22,905 bases of DNA from a virus, in the IMG/VR virus record IMGVR_UViG_3300022169_000035, positions 1 through 22,905 of that record; one strand, given 5' to 3'. Positions 16,018 to 22,628 of the stretch are shown piece by piece. Positions within the stretch are counted from its first letter, which is position 1; every line of letters starts with the position of its first letter. The position numbers and the translations under genes were made by a program. Under the pieces are notes generated by a model. That model did not search any database and was not told the origin of the DNA. It saw only the letters and a list, made by a program, of their open reading frames with translations.

Positions 16018-16280
16018 TGGCTTCTCTTGGTGAGACTTTTGTTACTAAGTCGTATGAGAAAGGTAAACCTAAAGTGAAGAAGAAGTCTGTGAAGATCACT
16101 GGGGTTAAGCACACGGTTAAGAAGGTTGGTGGTCGTGTTGTTGTTGATCATGCGGGTAACAAGGGTAAGAAGTGGGATAAAATTAATTTGACGAAGAAGG
16201 CTGGTGCTAAGACTGTTAAGCAGGGTGTTGCTGCTAGTCGTAAGTATCATTCAAGTAAGCCTCATGGAAGGGGTAAGTAG
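16017..16280 (+). CDS. Small Lys-rich protein, 87 residues
   Basis: The start ATG overlaps the previous TAA as TAATG (16015-16019); upstream in-frame starts would run into the neighbour. The product begins MASLGETFVTKSYEKGKPKV, with basic KKKSVKITGVKHTVKKVGGR at about 20-40 and a C-terminal KYHSSKPHGRGK. Alternating Val/Lys in the middle suggests short beta strands. It is very basic and has no Cys. The function is unknown. It belongs to the run of basic genes after the capsid protein and its TAG is followed directly by the next ATG. Confidence 0.65.
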   Translation: MASLGETFVTKSYEKGKPKVKKKSVKITGVKHTVKKVGGRVVVDHAGNKGKKWDKINLTKKAGAKTVKQGVAASRKYHSSKPHGRGK

Positions 16281-16409
16281 ATGTGTTATAAGTGTGGGTG
16301 TTCTACACCTAATGATAAGAAGGTCGCTGCTCCTATGATTTTGGGTAAGTCGGGTGGTAAGTCGGAGGTTAAGAAGCCTACGGATACTAAACCGGGTAAG
16401 TATGCCTAA
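16281..16409 (+). CDS. 42-residue Cys-motif protein (MCYKCGC)
   Basis: This tiny gene begins on the base after the previous TAG and overlaps the next start by 8 bases. The N-terminus MCYKCGCS places Cys at residues 2, 5 and 7, a possible metal-binding knuckle, although a single CxxCxC would need another ligand or a dimer. The rest is Lys/Gly/Pro-rich (SGGKSEVKKPTDTKPGKYA). It is too short for general gene finders but packed exactly between neighbours. The function is unknown. Confidence 0.6.
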   Translation: MCYKCGCSTPNDKKVAAPMILGKSGGKSEVKKPTDTKPGKYA

Positions 16410-16557
16410 ACAGTTTTGGGATAAGCCTAATCCTAAAAAAAAGTCTACGCCTTTGACAGCGAGTCAGAAGGCTGCTGCTAAGCGGAGGGCTAAGGCTGCT
16501 GGTCGTCCGTATCCTAATCTTGTTGATAATTCTGCTGTTCGGAGGAAGAAGAAGTAG
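16402..16557 (+). CDS. 51-residue Arg/Lys-rich protein (GRPYPNLVDN type)
   Basis: I chose the ATG at 16402 because the upstream extension overlaps the Cys-motif gene almost wholly. The product starts MPKQFWDKPNPKKKSTPLTA, has an Ala/Lys/Arg helix (SQKAAAKRRAKAAGR), then GRPYPNLVDN and a basic end RRKKK. The GRPYPNLVDN signature is one I have seen in small proteins near capsid genes of environmental phages, with no assigned role. The gene contains A8 (16435-16442) at Lys codons. Its TAG overlaps the next GTG. Confidence 0.65.
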   Translation: MPKQFWDKPNPKKKSTPLTASQKAAAKRRAKAAGRPYPNLVDNSAVRRKKK

Positions 16558-16889
16558 TGACTATTCAGGTGCAGTTGTTGGGGCGTGGTACTTATGGTCC
16601 TCGTACTATTCAGGGTCAGGGTATTAGCCCGTTGTGGTCTTTTATTTTGCCTCCTCCTGCACAGAATAGTGTGATTATTTATACGGATGGGAGTGTCGCT
16701 GAACGTGCTACTTTTGAGAATGATGATATTCAAAACGATGATGTCCACACGTTTATTCTTGGGGGAACTGATTATCGTACTGATGTTGATTCCTTTGAGT
16801 ATGAGTCGTTGACAGCGGCAGGGTACACTTGGCGTAATGTTTATACGGATAACGTGTATCCTGAAACCTACGATTCACAGTTTGATTAG
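16557..16889 (+). CDS. Small beta-rich virion protein, 110 residues
   Basis: This gene starts with GTG overlapping the previous TAG (TAGTG, 16555-16559). The product is acidic to neutral, unlike the basic run before it, with beta-like segments: VQLLGRGTYGPRTIQGQG at about 5-22, NSVIIYTDGSVAE near 37-49, HTFILGGTDYRTD near 64-76, and an aromatic end. The 'IYTDG' and 'GGTDY' pattern occurs in small phage structural proteins as I recall, with no known role. Its place before the fibre, adaptor and nozzle suggests a capsid or vertex component. Confidence 0.6.
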   Translation: MTIQVQLLGRGTYGPRTIQGQGISPLWSFILPPPAQNSVIIYTDGSVAERATFENDDIQNDDVHTFILGGTDYRTDVDSFEYESLTAAGYTWRNVYTDNVYPETYDSQFD

Positions 16890-16898
16890 GAGTTATTG

Positions 16899-18230
16899 AT
16901 GGCTGATTTGACGCTGCCTACCCCGAATAAGAATCCGGGTGATGGTGCTCCTGCTGATGATACTAATCTTATTATTGAGGCGATTAATACTCTTAATTCT
17001 GCTGTAGAGGGATTGCCTGCTGGTCCTCAGGGTCCTGTTGGACCGCAGGGTGTGCAGGGTGTTCAGGGTGTTCAGGGTGATACTGGTCTTACTGGGGCGC
17101 AGGGTCCTACTGGTGCTGAGGGTCCTACGGGTCCTGCTGGTGTGCAGGGTCCTCAGGGTGATACGGGTCCTGAGGGTCCTCAGGGTGATTCGATTAATGT
17201 TAAGGGAACTAAAGCGACTGTTGCTGCTTTGCCTGCTCTTGGTAATTATCCGGGTGATGCTTGGATTGTTGATGAGGATGGGCATTTGTATGTTTGGAAT
17301 GGTGGTTCGTGGATTGATGCTGGTACGTTCCAAGGTCCTCAAGGCGATCAGGGTATTCAGGGTATTCAGGGGATTCAGGGTATTCAAGGTGAAACTGGTT
17401 TAACTGGTGATACTGGACCTACGGGACCTCAAGGTCCTATTGGTAACACGGGTCCTCAGGGCGATCAAGGTATCCAAGGTATTCAAGGGATTCAAGGGTT
17501 AAAGGGTGATACTGGCGATACGGGTGCTACTGGTGCGACAGGTGCGACTGGGGCTACTGGTGCTACAGGTCCACAGGGACCTCAGGGTGACCCGACTACG
17601 GTTAATGGTAAAACTGGTACTTCTATTACTTTGACTGCTAGTGACGTTGGTGCTTTGGCTACTACTGGTGGAACTGTCACTGGTTCTACTGTTGTTAATG
17701 CCAACACCACGACCCCCGCTTTGCTTGTGACGCAAACGGGTACAGGTAACGCGTTGGTGGTAGAGGATTCGACTAACCCTGATGCGACACCGTTTGTTGT
17801 GAATGCTGCTGGCAATGTTGGTATAGGTACAAGTAGTCCGTCTGAACGGCTGCATGTTACAGATGTTGACTCAACAGGATTTGCTGGTATCTCAGTACAA
17901 AACAACAACGCTAATCTTGGTATCGCTGGCATTGATTTCGGCTCTGATCCAACGTATCGGAAGGCTGCAATTGGTCAATTGCGGCAGAGTCCTAACGGTA
18001 ACGGGCCTCTTGTTTTCTATGTTGACTTAAATACTGATGCAGCAAACTGGGTTCCTGCTGATGAGAAAATGCGTATTATGCCTAGCGGCAATGTTGGTAT
18101 AGGTACGAGCAGCCCCGCATACAAATTAGATATTAACGGAACAGTCAACGCAACAGCGGTTCTTGTTAATGGATCACCTTTGTCTGGAGAAACAGATTTT
18201 AGTCCATCATTTTTCCTTGGAGGTATGTAG
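16899..18230 (+). CDS. Collagen-like fibre protein
   Basis: This is a 443-residue putative trimeric fibre; AGGAG (16888-16892) precedes the ATG. An N-terminal head (1-41) is followed by 19 Gly-X-Y triplets (42-98). A short globular insert (99-145) contains GDAWIVDEDGHLYVWNGGSW, a module common in phage and bacterial surface fibres. A second set of 29 triplets (146-232) includes IQG and GAT runs. Then comes VNGKTGTSITLTASDVGA, frequent in tail fibres, and two GNVGIGTSSP segments (about 305 and 397). The end is FSPSFFLGGM. It may be a tail fibre or a capsid-bound fibre; position before adaptor and nozzle fits either. The stop overlaps the next GTG. Confidence 0.8.
   Translation: MADLTLPTPNKNPGDGAPADDTNLIIEAINTLNSAVEGLPAGPQGPVGPQGVQGVQGVQGDTGLTGAQGPTGAEGPTGPAGVQGPQGDTGPEGPQGDSINVKGTKATVAALPALGNYPGDAWIVDEDGHLYVWNGGSWIDAGTFQGPQGDQGIQGIQGIQGIQGETGLTGDTGPTGPQGPIGNTGPQGDQGIQGIQGIQGLKGDTGDTGATGATGATGATGATGPQGPQGDPTTVNGKTGTSITLTASDVGALATTGGTVTGSTVVNANTTTPALLVTQTGTGNALVVEDSTNPDATPFVVNAAGNVGIGTSSPSERLHVTDVDSTGFAGISVQNNNANLGIAGIDFGSDPTYRKAAIGQLRQSPNGNGPLVFYVDLNTDAANWVPADEKMRIMPSGNVGIGTSSPAYKLDINGTVNATAVLVNGSPLSGETDFSPSFFLGGM
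17022..17594 (+). repeat. Two blocks of collagen-coding tandem repeats
   Basis: Blocks 17022-17192 and 17334-17594 consist of 9-base Gly-X-Y units. Near-identical runs of GGTATTCAG-type units (Gly-Ile-Gln) occur in both sub-blocks near 17349-17390 and 17464-17500, giving scope for in-frame expansion or loss. This is protein-coding repetition, not CRISPR. Confidence 0.85.
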
Positions 18231-19114
18231 TGACTACTGTTGCTGATCTTGTTGCGGATGTTCGTAGGCGCGTGTATGGGTCTATGACTGAGAATGTGAA
18301 CCTTGCTCAGGTTTCAGCGTCAGCGGGTCAAACAAGTATTCAACTTGAACTTGGTGTTGATGGTATTCAGAAGGGCATGTTGCTTTCTAGTGGTTTGAAC
18401 GTGTGGTTTGTTAAGGGTGTTTATTCTACGGATAACACGGTGTTTGTTATTCCGGGTTACGATAACTCACCTCGAAACTCTGTTGCTGCTGGGGACATGG
18501 TGTATGTGCGTCCTCGTATGACTGACTGGTATGCGTTTAACGCTATCAATGACCAGTTGCGTTCTATGTCTTCTCCTGAGGCTGGGTTGTACAAGATTGG
18601 TACTTGGGTTGCTGAGGTTGATCCTACTTATCAAACGTATGAGGTTCCTGTTGAGGCAGCGGATATGATTAACATTCTTCGTGTGCGTTGGCGTTGGCCC
18701 GGTACTACTGATGTGTGGAGTAATCTTGCTCCTCGACATTACCGTTGGCAGTACAGTACTGAACAGAATGTGGTTCGTTTGTTGTTGTCTATTCCTTCTG
18801 GTACTAAGATTGAGTTTACTTATAAGGCTCCGTTTAGTCAGGCTACGAGTCTTGCTGATGATCCTGTTGTTAATCTTGGGTTGTCTGATTCTATGTTGGA
18901 TATTCCTGCTTTGGGTGCATCGGTTGAGTTGTTGTTGACTACTGAGTCTCGCCGTACACAGATTAGTTCTCAGGGTGATTCTCGTCGTCCTGATGAGGTT
19001 CCTGTTACTTCTAATAGTTCTATTGCTAATCAGTTGCAGCGTATGTATAAGTCTCGTGTTCAAGAGGAAATGTCTAGGCTTGTTACTCGCATCCCTATCT
19101 ATAGGGGAGTTTAG
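18230..19114 (+). CDS. Head-tail adaptor / connector protein
   Basis: This 294-residue protein probably docks under the portal ring and joins it to the tail nozzle. It starts with GTG in a TAGTG overlap. The N-terminus is helical (TTVADLVADVRRRVYG), with beta-rich sections after about residue 25 (SIQLELGVDGIQKGM, YVRPRMTDWYAFNAIND). A helical C-terminal part contains LGASVELLLTTESRRTQ, then VPVTSNSSIANQLQRMYKSR and a final QEEMSRLVTRIPIYRGV. That 'helix, VP loop, helix with RV-EEMSRL, P' ending is what I recall for adaptor proteins of short-tailed actinophages. The assignment relies on this and on the place just before the nozzle. Confidence 0.7.
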   Translation: MTTVADLVADVRRRVYGSMTENVNLAQVSASAGQTSIQLELGVDGIQKGMLLSSGLNVWFVKGVYSTDNTVFVIPGYDNSPRNSVAAGDMVYVRPRMTDWYAFNAINDQLRSMSSPEAGLYKIGTWVAEVDPTYQTYEVPVEAADMINILRVRWRWPGTTDVWSNLAPRHYRWQYSTEQNVVRLLLSIPSGTKIEFTYKAPFSQATSLADDPVVNLGLSDSMLDIPALGASVELLLTTESRRTQISSQGDSRRPDEVPVTSNSSIANQLQRMYKSRVQEEMSRLVTRIPIYRGV

Positions 19115-20997
19115 TGCCTACACAAATAACTCAACCTTTTGATGAACCATTTTACGGCGGTGGTAGCGAGGCTGGTAGTAGTGCTTTAGCAAACCTTGGT
19201 GGTTCTATGGTTGCTATTAATGGTCATATTTATCCTATTGATACTGCGTCTAAGGCTTATTCGCAAAGGTCTATTGATGTTTTGCAACAACGTAACACTG
19301 CTGACAATCGTGACTTGTTGTTGCTTCCTCAAAACATTTGGAGGCAGCAAGTTTCTGATTGGAGTTCTGGCGCTGGTCAGTCTAACTTGGATCGTGATAA
19401 CGCTATTCAGTCTCGTTACGAGGATTCGTTTGGTATTGATCCGTGGACAAGTTGGCGTTTTAGTTTGCTCCCTGAGACTACTAAGTTGCAAACGCTTAGT
19501 GGTAAGTCTTGGTTGACTTTGCATGATGGTTATCTTGTTGTTGTTAATGGTAATTACACTTATTGGTATTCTGATTTTGGGACTATGACTGCGAGTGTTG
19601 CTCTTGGCCCTGATCCTATTATTGATATTGCTGATCGTGGTGATGCGATTATGGGGTTGAATGATAATGGGTACATTTATCGTCTTGATGGGCCTGCTGA
19701 TACGGCAGCGCGTTATTACAACGTTGTATTAACTGGCGCTAACATGATTGAGTGGGAGAAAGATTATCTTCTTGTTGGTCACGCTAACGTGTTGAAGTGG
19801 ATTAAGACTGATAATCAGATTGAAACTATTTACACTAACCCTGATCCTTCTTTTAGGTGGGAGTCTGCGTGTGAGGGTCCTAATGCTATTTATCTTCTTG
19901 GTGGTAAGGGAGATAAGTGGGTTGTTCATAAGGTAACTATTAAAGATGATGCTACTGGTTTGAATCCAGCGATTGTTGCTGCTCAACTTCCTGATGGGGA
20001 GATTGGTTACACGATTAGCGAGTATCTTGGTTTTATTTTTATTGGTACTAATAAGGGTGTGCGTATGGCGCAACCTGATGCTAATGGTGATCTTCTTCTT
20101 GGTGCGATTATTCCTACTGATGAACCTGTTCGTTGTTTTGAGGCTCAGGATCGTTTCATGTGGTATGGGGTTTCTTCTATGAACCCCGGTTATGTTCCTG
20201 TGAATAGTGACACGGTTAACGTTTTTCCTACGAGTCCGGTTCCGGGTTTGGGTCGTTTAGATTTGACTACGTTTACTACTACTAATTTAACTCCTGCTTA
20301 CGCTAACGATATTGCTGCTTGGGGTGAAGCGGCAGCGAATGTTACTTCGTGTGTTACTTGGTTGGATAAGCGCGTGTTTTCTGTTGAGGGTTCTGGTGTT
20401 TATTTTGAGGGTGTTGATCGTGTTCCTGCTGGTTGGCTTACGCAGGGTTCGATGTCGTTTAGTGTTGAGGATTTGAAGGCTTCTTTGTATATGCAGGCTA
20501 AGTGGGTTCCTAATTGTCAGGGGTTTTTGTATCTTGATTTGTCGTATGACGCTAGTTTGTATGCCCGTTATGCCCGTATACAGGTAAGTCCTAACAGTAT
20601 TCGTAGCGACAACATTAACCTTTATGGCACTAAGTTCTCCAGAATCAACGTCCGTTATGTCATTATTCGCTGCCCTATTGATAATACTAAAGGACCTATC
20701 CCTACCCGCTGGGAGTTACGCGCCTTCCCTGTTAAAGGTCAAGCATCACGTTGGGATGTCCCTGTTTTAATCGCTGACGAAGTTGAAATCAACGGAATGG
20801 TAGAATCTAGGAACTCGTTAAACGATAAAAATGCGTTACTGGGTTTGATTCAAAACGGAACTGTCTTCCAGTATCAAGAGTCAGGTCAGTCGTATCAGGT
20901 TCTTGCCCGTGATTTTGTGTGGCAACCTGAACGTCTGTCTACTACTGGTAATGGTTGGCAGGGCACGTTTTTGATTACTCTTGAGGAAGTGGTGTAA
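19114..20997 (+). CDS. Tail nozzle / beta-propeller tail protein
   Basis: This 627-residue, beta-rich protein is likely the nozzle at the tip of the short tail, analogous in place to tail tubular protein B. It starts with GTG in a TAGTG overlap. Repeated beta-strand units with Asp/Gly turns (for example NGHIYPIDTASKAYSQRSID early, then DGYLVVVNGNYTYW and NVLKWIKTDNQIETIYTNPD) suggest a propeller. The C-terminal 100 residues hold PTRWELRAFPVKGQASRWDV and then VFQYQESGQSYQVLARDF, ending in GTFLITLEEVV, as in nozzle and distal tail proteins that I know from other phages. Codons 490-529 or so (20581-20700) shift to many A/C endings (19 of 40), against 4 of 40 just before. Confidence 0.7.
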   Translation: MPTQITQPFDEPFYGGGSEAGSSALANLGGSMVAINGHIYPIDTASKAYSQRSIDVLQQRNTADNRDLLLLPQNIWRQQVSDWSSGAGQSNLDRDNAIQSRYEDSFGIDPWTSWRFSLLPETTKLQTLSGKSWLTLHDGYLVVVNGNYTYWYSDFGTMTASVALGPDPIIDIADRGDAIMGLNDNGYIYRLDGPADTAARYYNVVLTGANMIEWEKDYLLVGHANVLKWIKTDNQIETIYTNPDPSFRWESACEGPNAIYLLGGKGDKWVVHKVTIKDDATGLNPAIVAAQLPDGEIGYTISEYLGFIFIGTNKGVRMAQPDANGDLLLGAIIPTDEPVRCFEAQDRFMWYGVSSMNPGYVPVNSDTVNVFPTSPVPGLGRLDLTTFTTTNLTPAYANDIAAWGEAAANVTSCVTWLDKRVFSVEGSGVYFEGVDRVPAGWLTQGSMSFSVEDLKASLYMQAKWVPNCQGFLYLDLSYDASLYARYARIQVSPNSIRSDNINLYGTKFSRINVRYVIIRCPIDNTKGPIPTRWELRAFPVKGQASRWDVPVLIADEVEINGMVESRNSLNDKNALLGLIQNGTVFQYQESGQSYQVLARDFVWQPERLSTTGNGWQGTFLITLEEVV

Positions 20998-21498
20998 ATG
21001 AGACGTTCATATGCTGGTAATGCTAAACTCGCTGTTTTAACTGCTGTTTTGAACGGGTCTACAGCGGCTCTCACTATTGAGTGTGGTGATCTTTCTAACT
21101 ACCCTACAGGTTCTTCTGGACCGTTCTATGTGGTTGTTGATCGTGGTAAGGTTGTCGAAGAGAAGATTCTTTGTTCTTCTCGTGCCGGAAATGTTTTGAC
21201 TGTGTTTGATAATGGGCTTGTTAATGGTCGTGGGGCTGACCAAACAACTGTAACTCCTCACCAAATTGGTGCTGAACTGGAGCACATTTTTACTGCCACG
21301 GACGCTGACGAGGCTAACTTGCACGTTAATTCAGCCTCAAATGTGCATAGTGTGACTGGTAGCGTGGTGGGAACTACTGATACTCAAAATTTAACTAATA
21401 AGACTCTTACTGATGTTTCCATTAATGGTGCTACCTTTAGCGGTACTATTAATGGTATTGAGGTAGGATTAAACCCGTTCTTTCTGATTGGAGCATGA
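20998..21498 (+). CDS. Minor tail / fibre attachment protein
   Basis: The 166-residue protein starts on the base after the nozzle stop. The first 100 residues form a beta-rich domain (YVVVDRGKVVEEKILCSSRA, VLTVFDNGLVNGRGAD) that resembles an attachment module to the tail. Then comes HIFTATDADEANLHVNSASN and the motif VGTTDTQNLTNKTLTDVSI, common in phage fibre proteins just before a host-contact tip. It ends GLNPFFLIGA, similar to the end of the collagen-like fibre. It probably anchors or extends the fibre array. Its stop lies within the 13-base junction shared with the 21832-22385 boundary. Confidence 0.65.
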   Translation: MRRSYAGNAKLAVLTAVLNGSTAALTIECGDLSNYPTGSSGPFYVVVDRGKVVEEKILCSSRAGNVLTVFDNGLVNGRGADQTTVTPHQIGAELEHIFTATDADEANLHVNSASNVHSVTGSVVGTTDTQNLTNKTLTDVSINGATFSGTINGIEVGLNPFFLIGA

Positions 21499-21499
21499 C

Positions 21500-21832
21500 A
21501 TGGCAACAGCATACAAATACGCACAGGTACAAGGCACAGCGAGTACAGGGACGTACGCTACTTTGTACACGACACCCGCTGCTACTGAGGCAGTGATCTC
21601 TTCCCTCGTTATCACTAACCAGTCATCCTCTGCTATCACGGTGCGGATTGGTTTGGATACGACCGCTGGTACACCGGGTGCGAGCGAGTGGCTTGTTTAT
21701 GATGCTGCTATTGCTGGTAATGACACGGTGGCTTTGACGTTGGGTGTGACGTTGGATGCCGCGAAGTTTGTGCGTGTGTCTTCGTCTGCGAATACTTGTA
21801 ACTTTACTGCGTTCTTGTCGGAGATTTCATAA
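21500..21832 (+). CDS. Small beta-sandwich virion protein, 110 residues
   Basis: I chose ATG 21500 because GGAG (21490-21493) lies 6 bases before it; the earlier in-frame TTG would overlap its neighbour. The sequence has the pattern YKYAQVQGTASTGTYATLYT, then AVISSLVITNQSSSAITVRI, EWLVYDAAIAGNDTVAL and ITL-like GVTLDAAKFVRV. I know this pattern from a family of small phage virion proteins widespread in environmental and actinobacterial phages. All segments alternate hydrophobic and polar, as in beta sandwiches. It may decorate a fibre or the tail. The TAA overlaps the next ATG. Confidence 0.65.
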   Translation: MATAYKYAQVQGTASTGTYATLYTTPAATEAVISSLVITNQSSSAITVRIGLDTTAGTPGASEWLVYDAAIAGNDTVALTLGVTLDAAKFVRVSSSANTCNFTAFLSEIS

Positions 21833-22383
21833 TGGCTATGAATTCATTGTCCGTTCTTGGCGGAAATTTTGCTACTAAAGGTGACCTAGAAACTGCTGGT
21901 GGTTTAGTGCATATCAACACGACCACGTTTAGTGCCGTGTCGAGTGTGTCGCTGGATAACGTGTTTACGAGTGATTACGAAAATTACAAAATAATGATGT
22001 TTTCCACCAATTCAGTCCAAGCGCTGCTAAACTTTAGATATAGAGCATCCGGCACTGATAACTCTGGGGCGTTGTATTACATGCGCGGAGTCAACCAAGG
22101 CGCAGTTACTACAACCGAAGCAAACCTCGTCACTTTGCACGAAATTATCCAAACAGGAATTGAAACCACATCCTTCACAATGGACTTGTTCAACCCGCAA
22201 GAAACCAAGTTCACATCCAATGCATACATTGCGGGATCTTTGGCCGTGGGAATCCTCGGAATGTATAGAACAGGAAGCGGAACTTATGGCGCGACTACAG
22301 CCTTTGATGGCTTTACATTATCGTTGTCTACTGGAAATATGACAGGCACTATCCGCGTTTACGGCTATGCAAACGGAGCATGA
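21832..22383 (+). CDS. Receptor-binding / fibre-tip module, 183 residues
   Basis: The N-terminus includes VLGGNFATKGDLETAGGLVHI, and a beta-sandwich-like part follows: SSVSLDNVFTSDYENYKIMM near 37-57, LLNFRYRASGTDNSGALYYM near 65-84, and an end FTLSLSTGNMTGTIRVYGYA. This 'NVFTSDYENY...RASGTD...GTIRVYGY' arrangement is frequent in phage tail-fibre and tail-tip proteins as I recall. It is probably an outer host-contact domain. Codons end mostly in A/C (30 of 40 in 22081-22200), against 4 of 40 in the gene upstream, which suggests recent exchange of this cassette. The start overlaps the previous stop (TAATG). Confidence 0.65.
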   Translation: MAMNSLSVLGGNFATKGDLETAGGLVHINTTTFSAVSSVSLDNVFTSDYENYKIMMFSTNSVQALLNFRYRASGTDNSGALYYMRGVNQGAVTTTEANLVTLHEIIQTGIETTSFTMDLFNPQETKFTSNAYIAGSLAVGILGMYRTGSGTYGATTAFDGFTLSLSTGNMTGTIRVYGYANGA

Positions 22384-22384
22384 C

Positions 22385-22624
22385 ATGACTGAAAAAATAC
22401 TAATCGTAAACGCCGCAACAGGGGAACGTATCGAACGTGACTTCACCCCTGAGGAACAGGCACAACGTGAGGCAGACATTGCTGCTGCCCTCGCTGCTGA
22501 AGCCGAGCATGCTGCCGTGTTATCGGCTGAGGCGCAAGCGAAAACGGATGCTATTGAGCATGCTAAGTCTCTTGGGTTTACGGACGAAATGATTAACGTC
22601 ATGTACCCTAATTTAGGAGTTTAA
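22385..22624 (+). CDS. Small helical protein, possible fibre accessory
   Basis: The product has 79 residues. GGAG before the overlapping stop region supports ATG 22385. The N-terminus is KILIVNAATGERIERDFTPE, followed by an Ala/Glu-rich helix (about 20-60) and an end AKSLGFTDEMINVMYPNLG. The 'ATGE...R..TPEE' start with a long Ala/Glu helix is common in small proteins beside tail-fibre genes, some of them fibre chaperones. It may be a fibre assembly factor, but nothing in the sequence proves it. Confidence 0.6.
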   Translation: MTEKILIVNAATGERIERDFTPEEQAQREADIAAALAAEAEHAAVLSAEAQAKTDAIEHAKSLGFTDEMINVMYPNLGV

Positions 22625-22628
22625 CTAA

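Noticed and set aside
16435-16442. A8 run as a programmed frameshift site
   Set aside because: The shifted frame closes within about 14 codons and yields no sensible product. It is explained by Lys codons.
16893-17387. Minus-strand frame rich in Asn-Thr-Leu repeats
   Set aside because: It is the mirror of the collagen Gly-X-Y coding repeats, not a gene.
17022-17594. Regularly repeated DNA that might suggest a CRISPR array
   Set aside because: Units are 9 bases, in frame, and code collagen triplets. There are no spacers.
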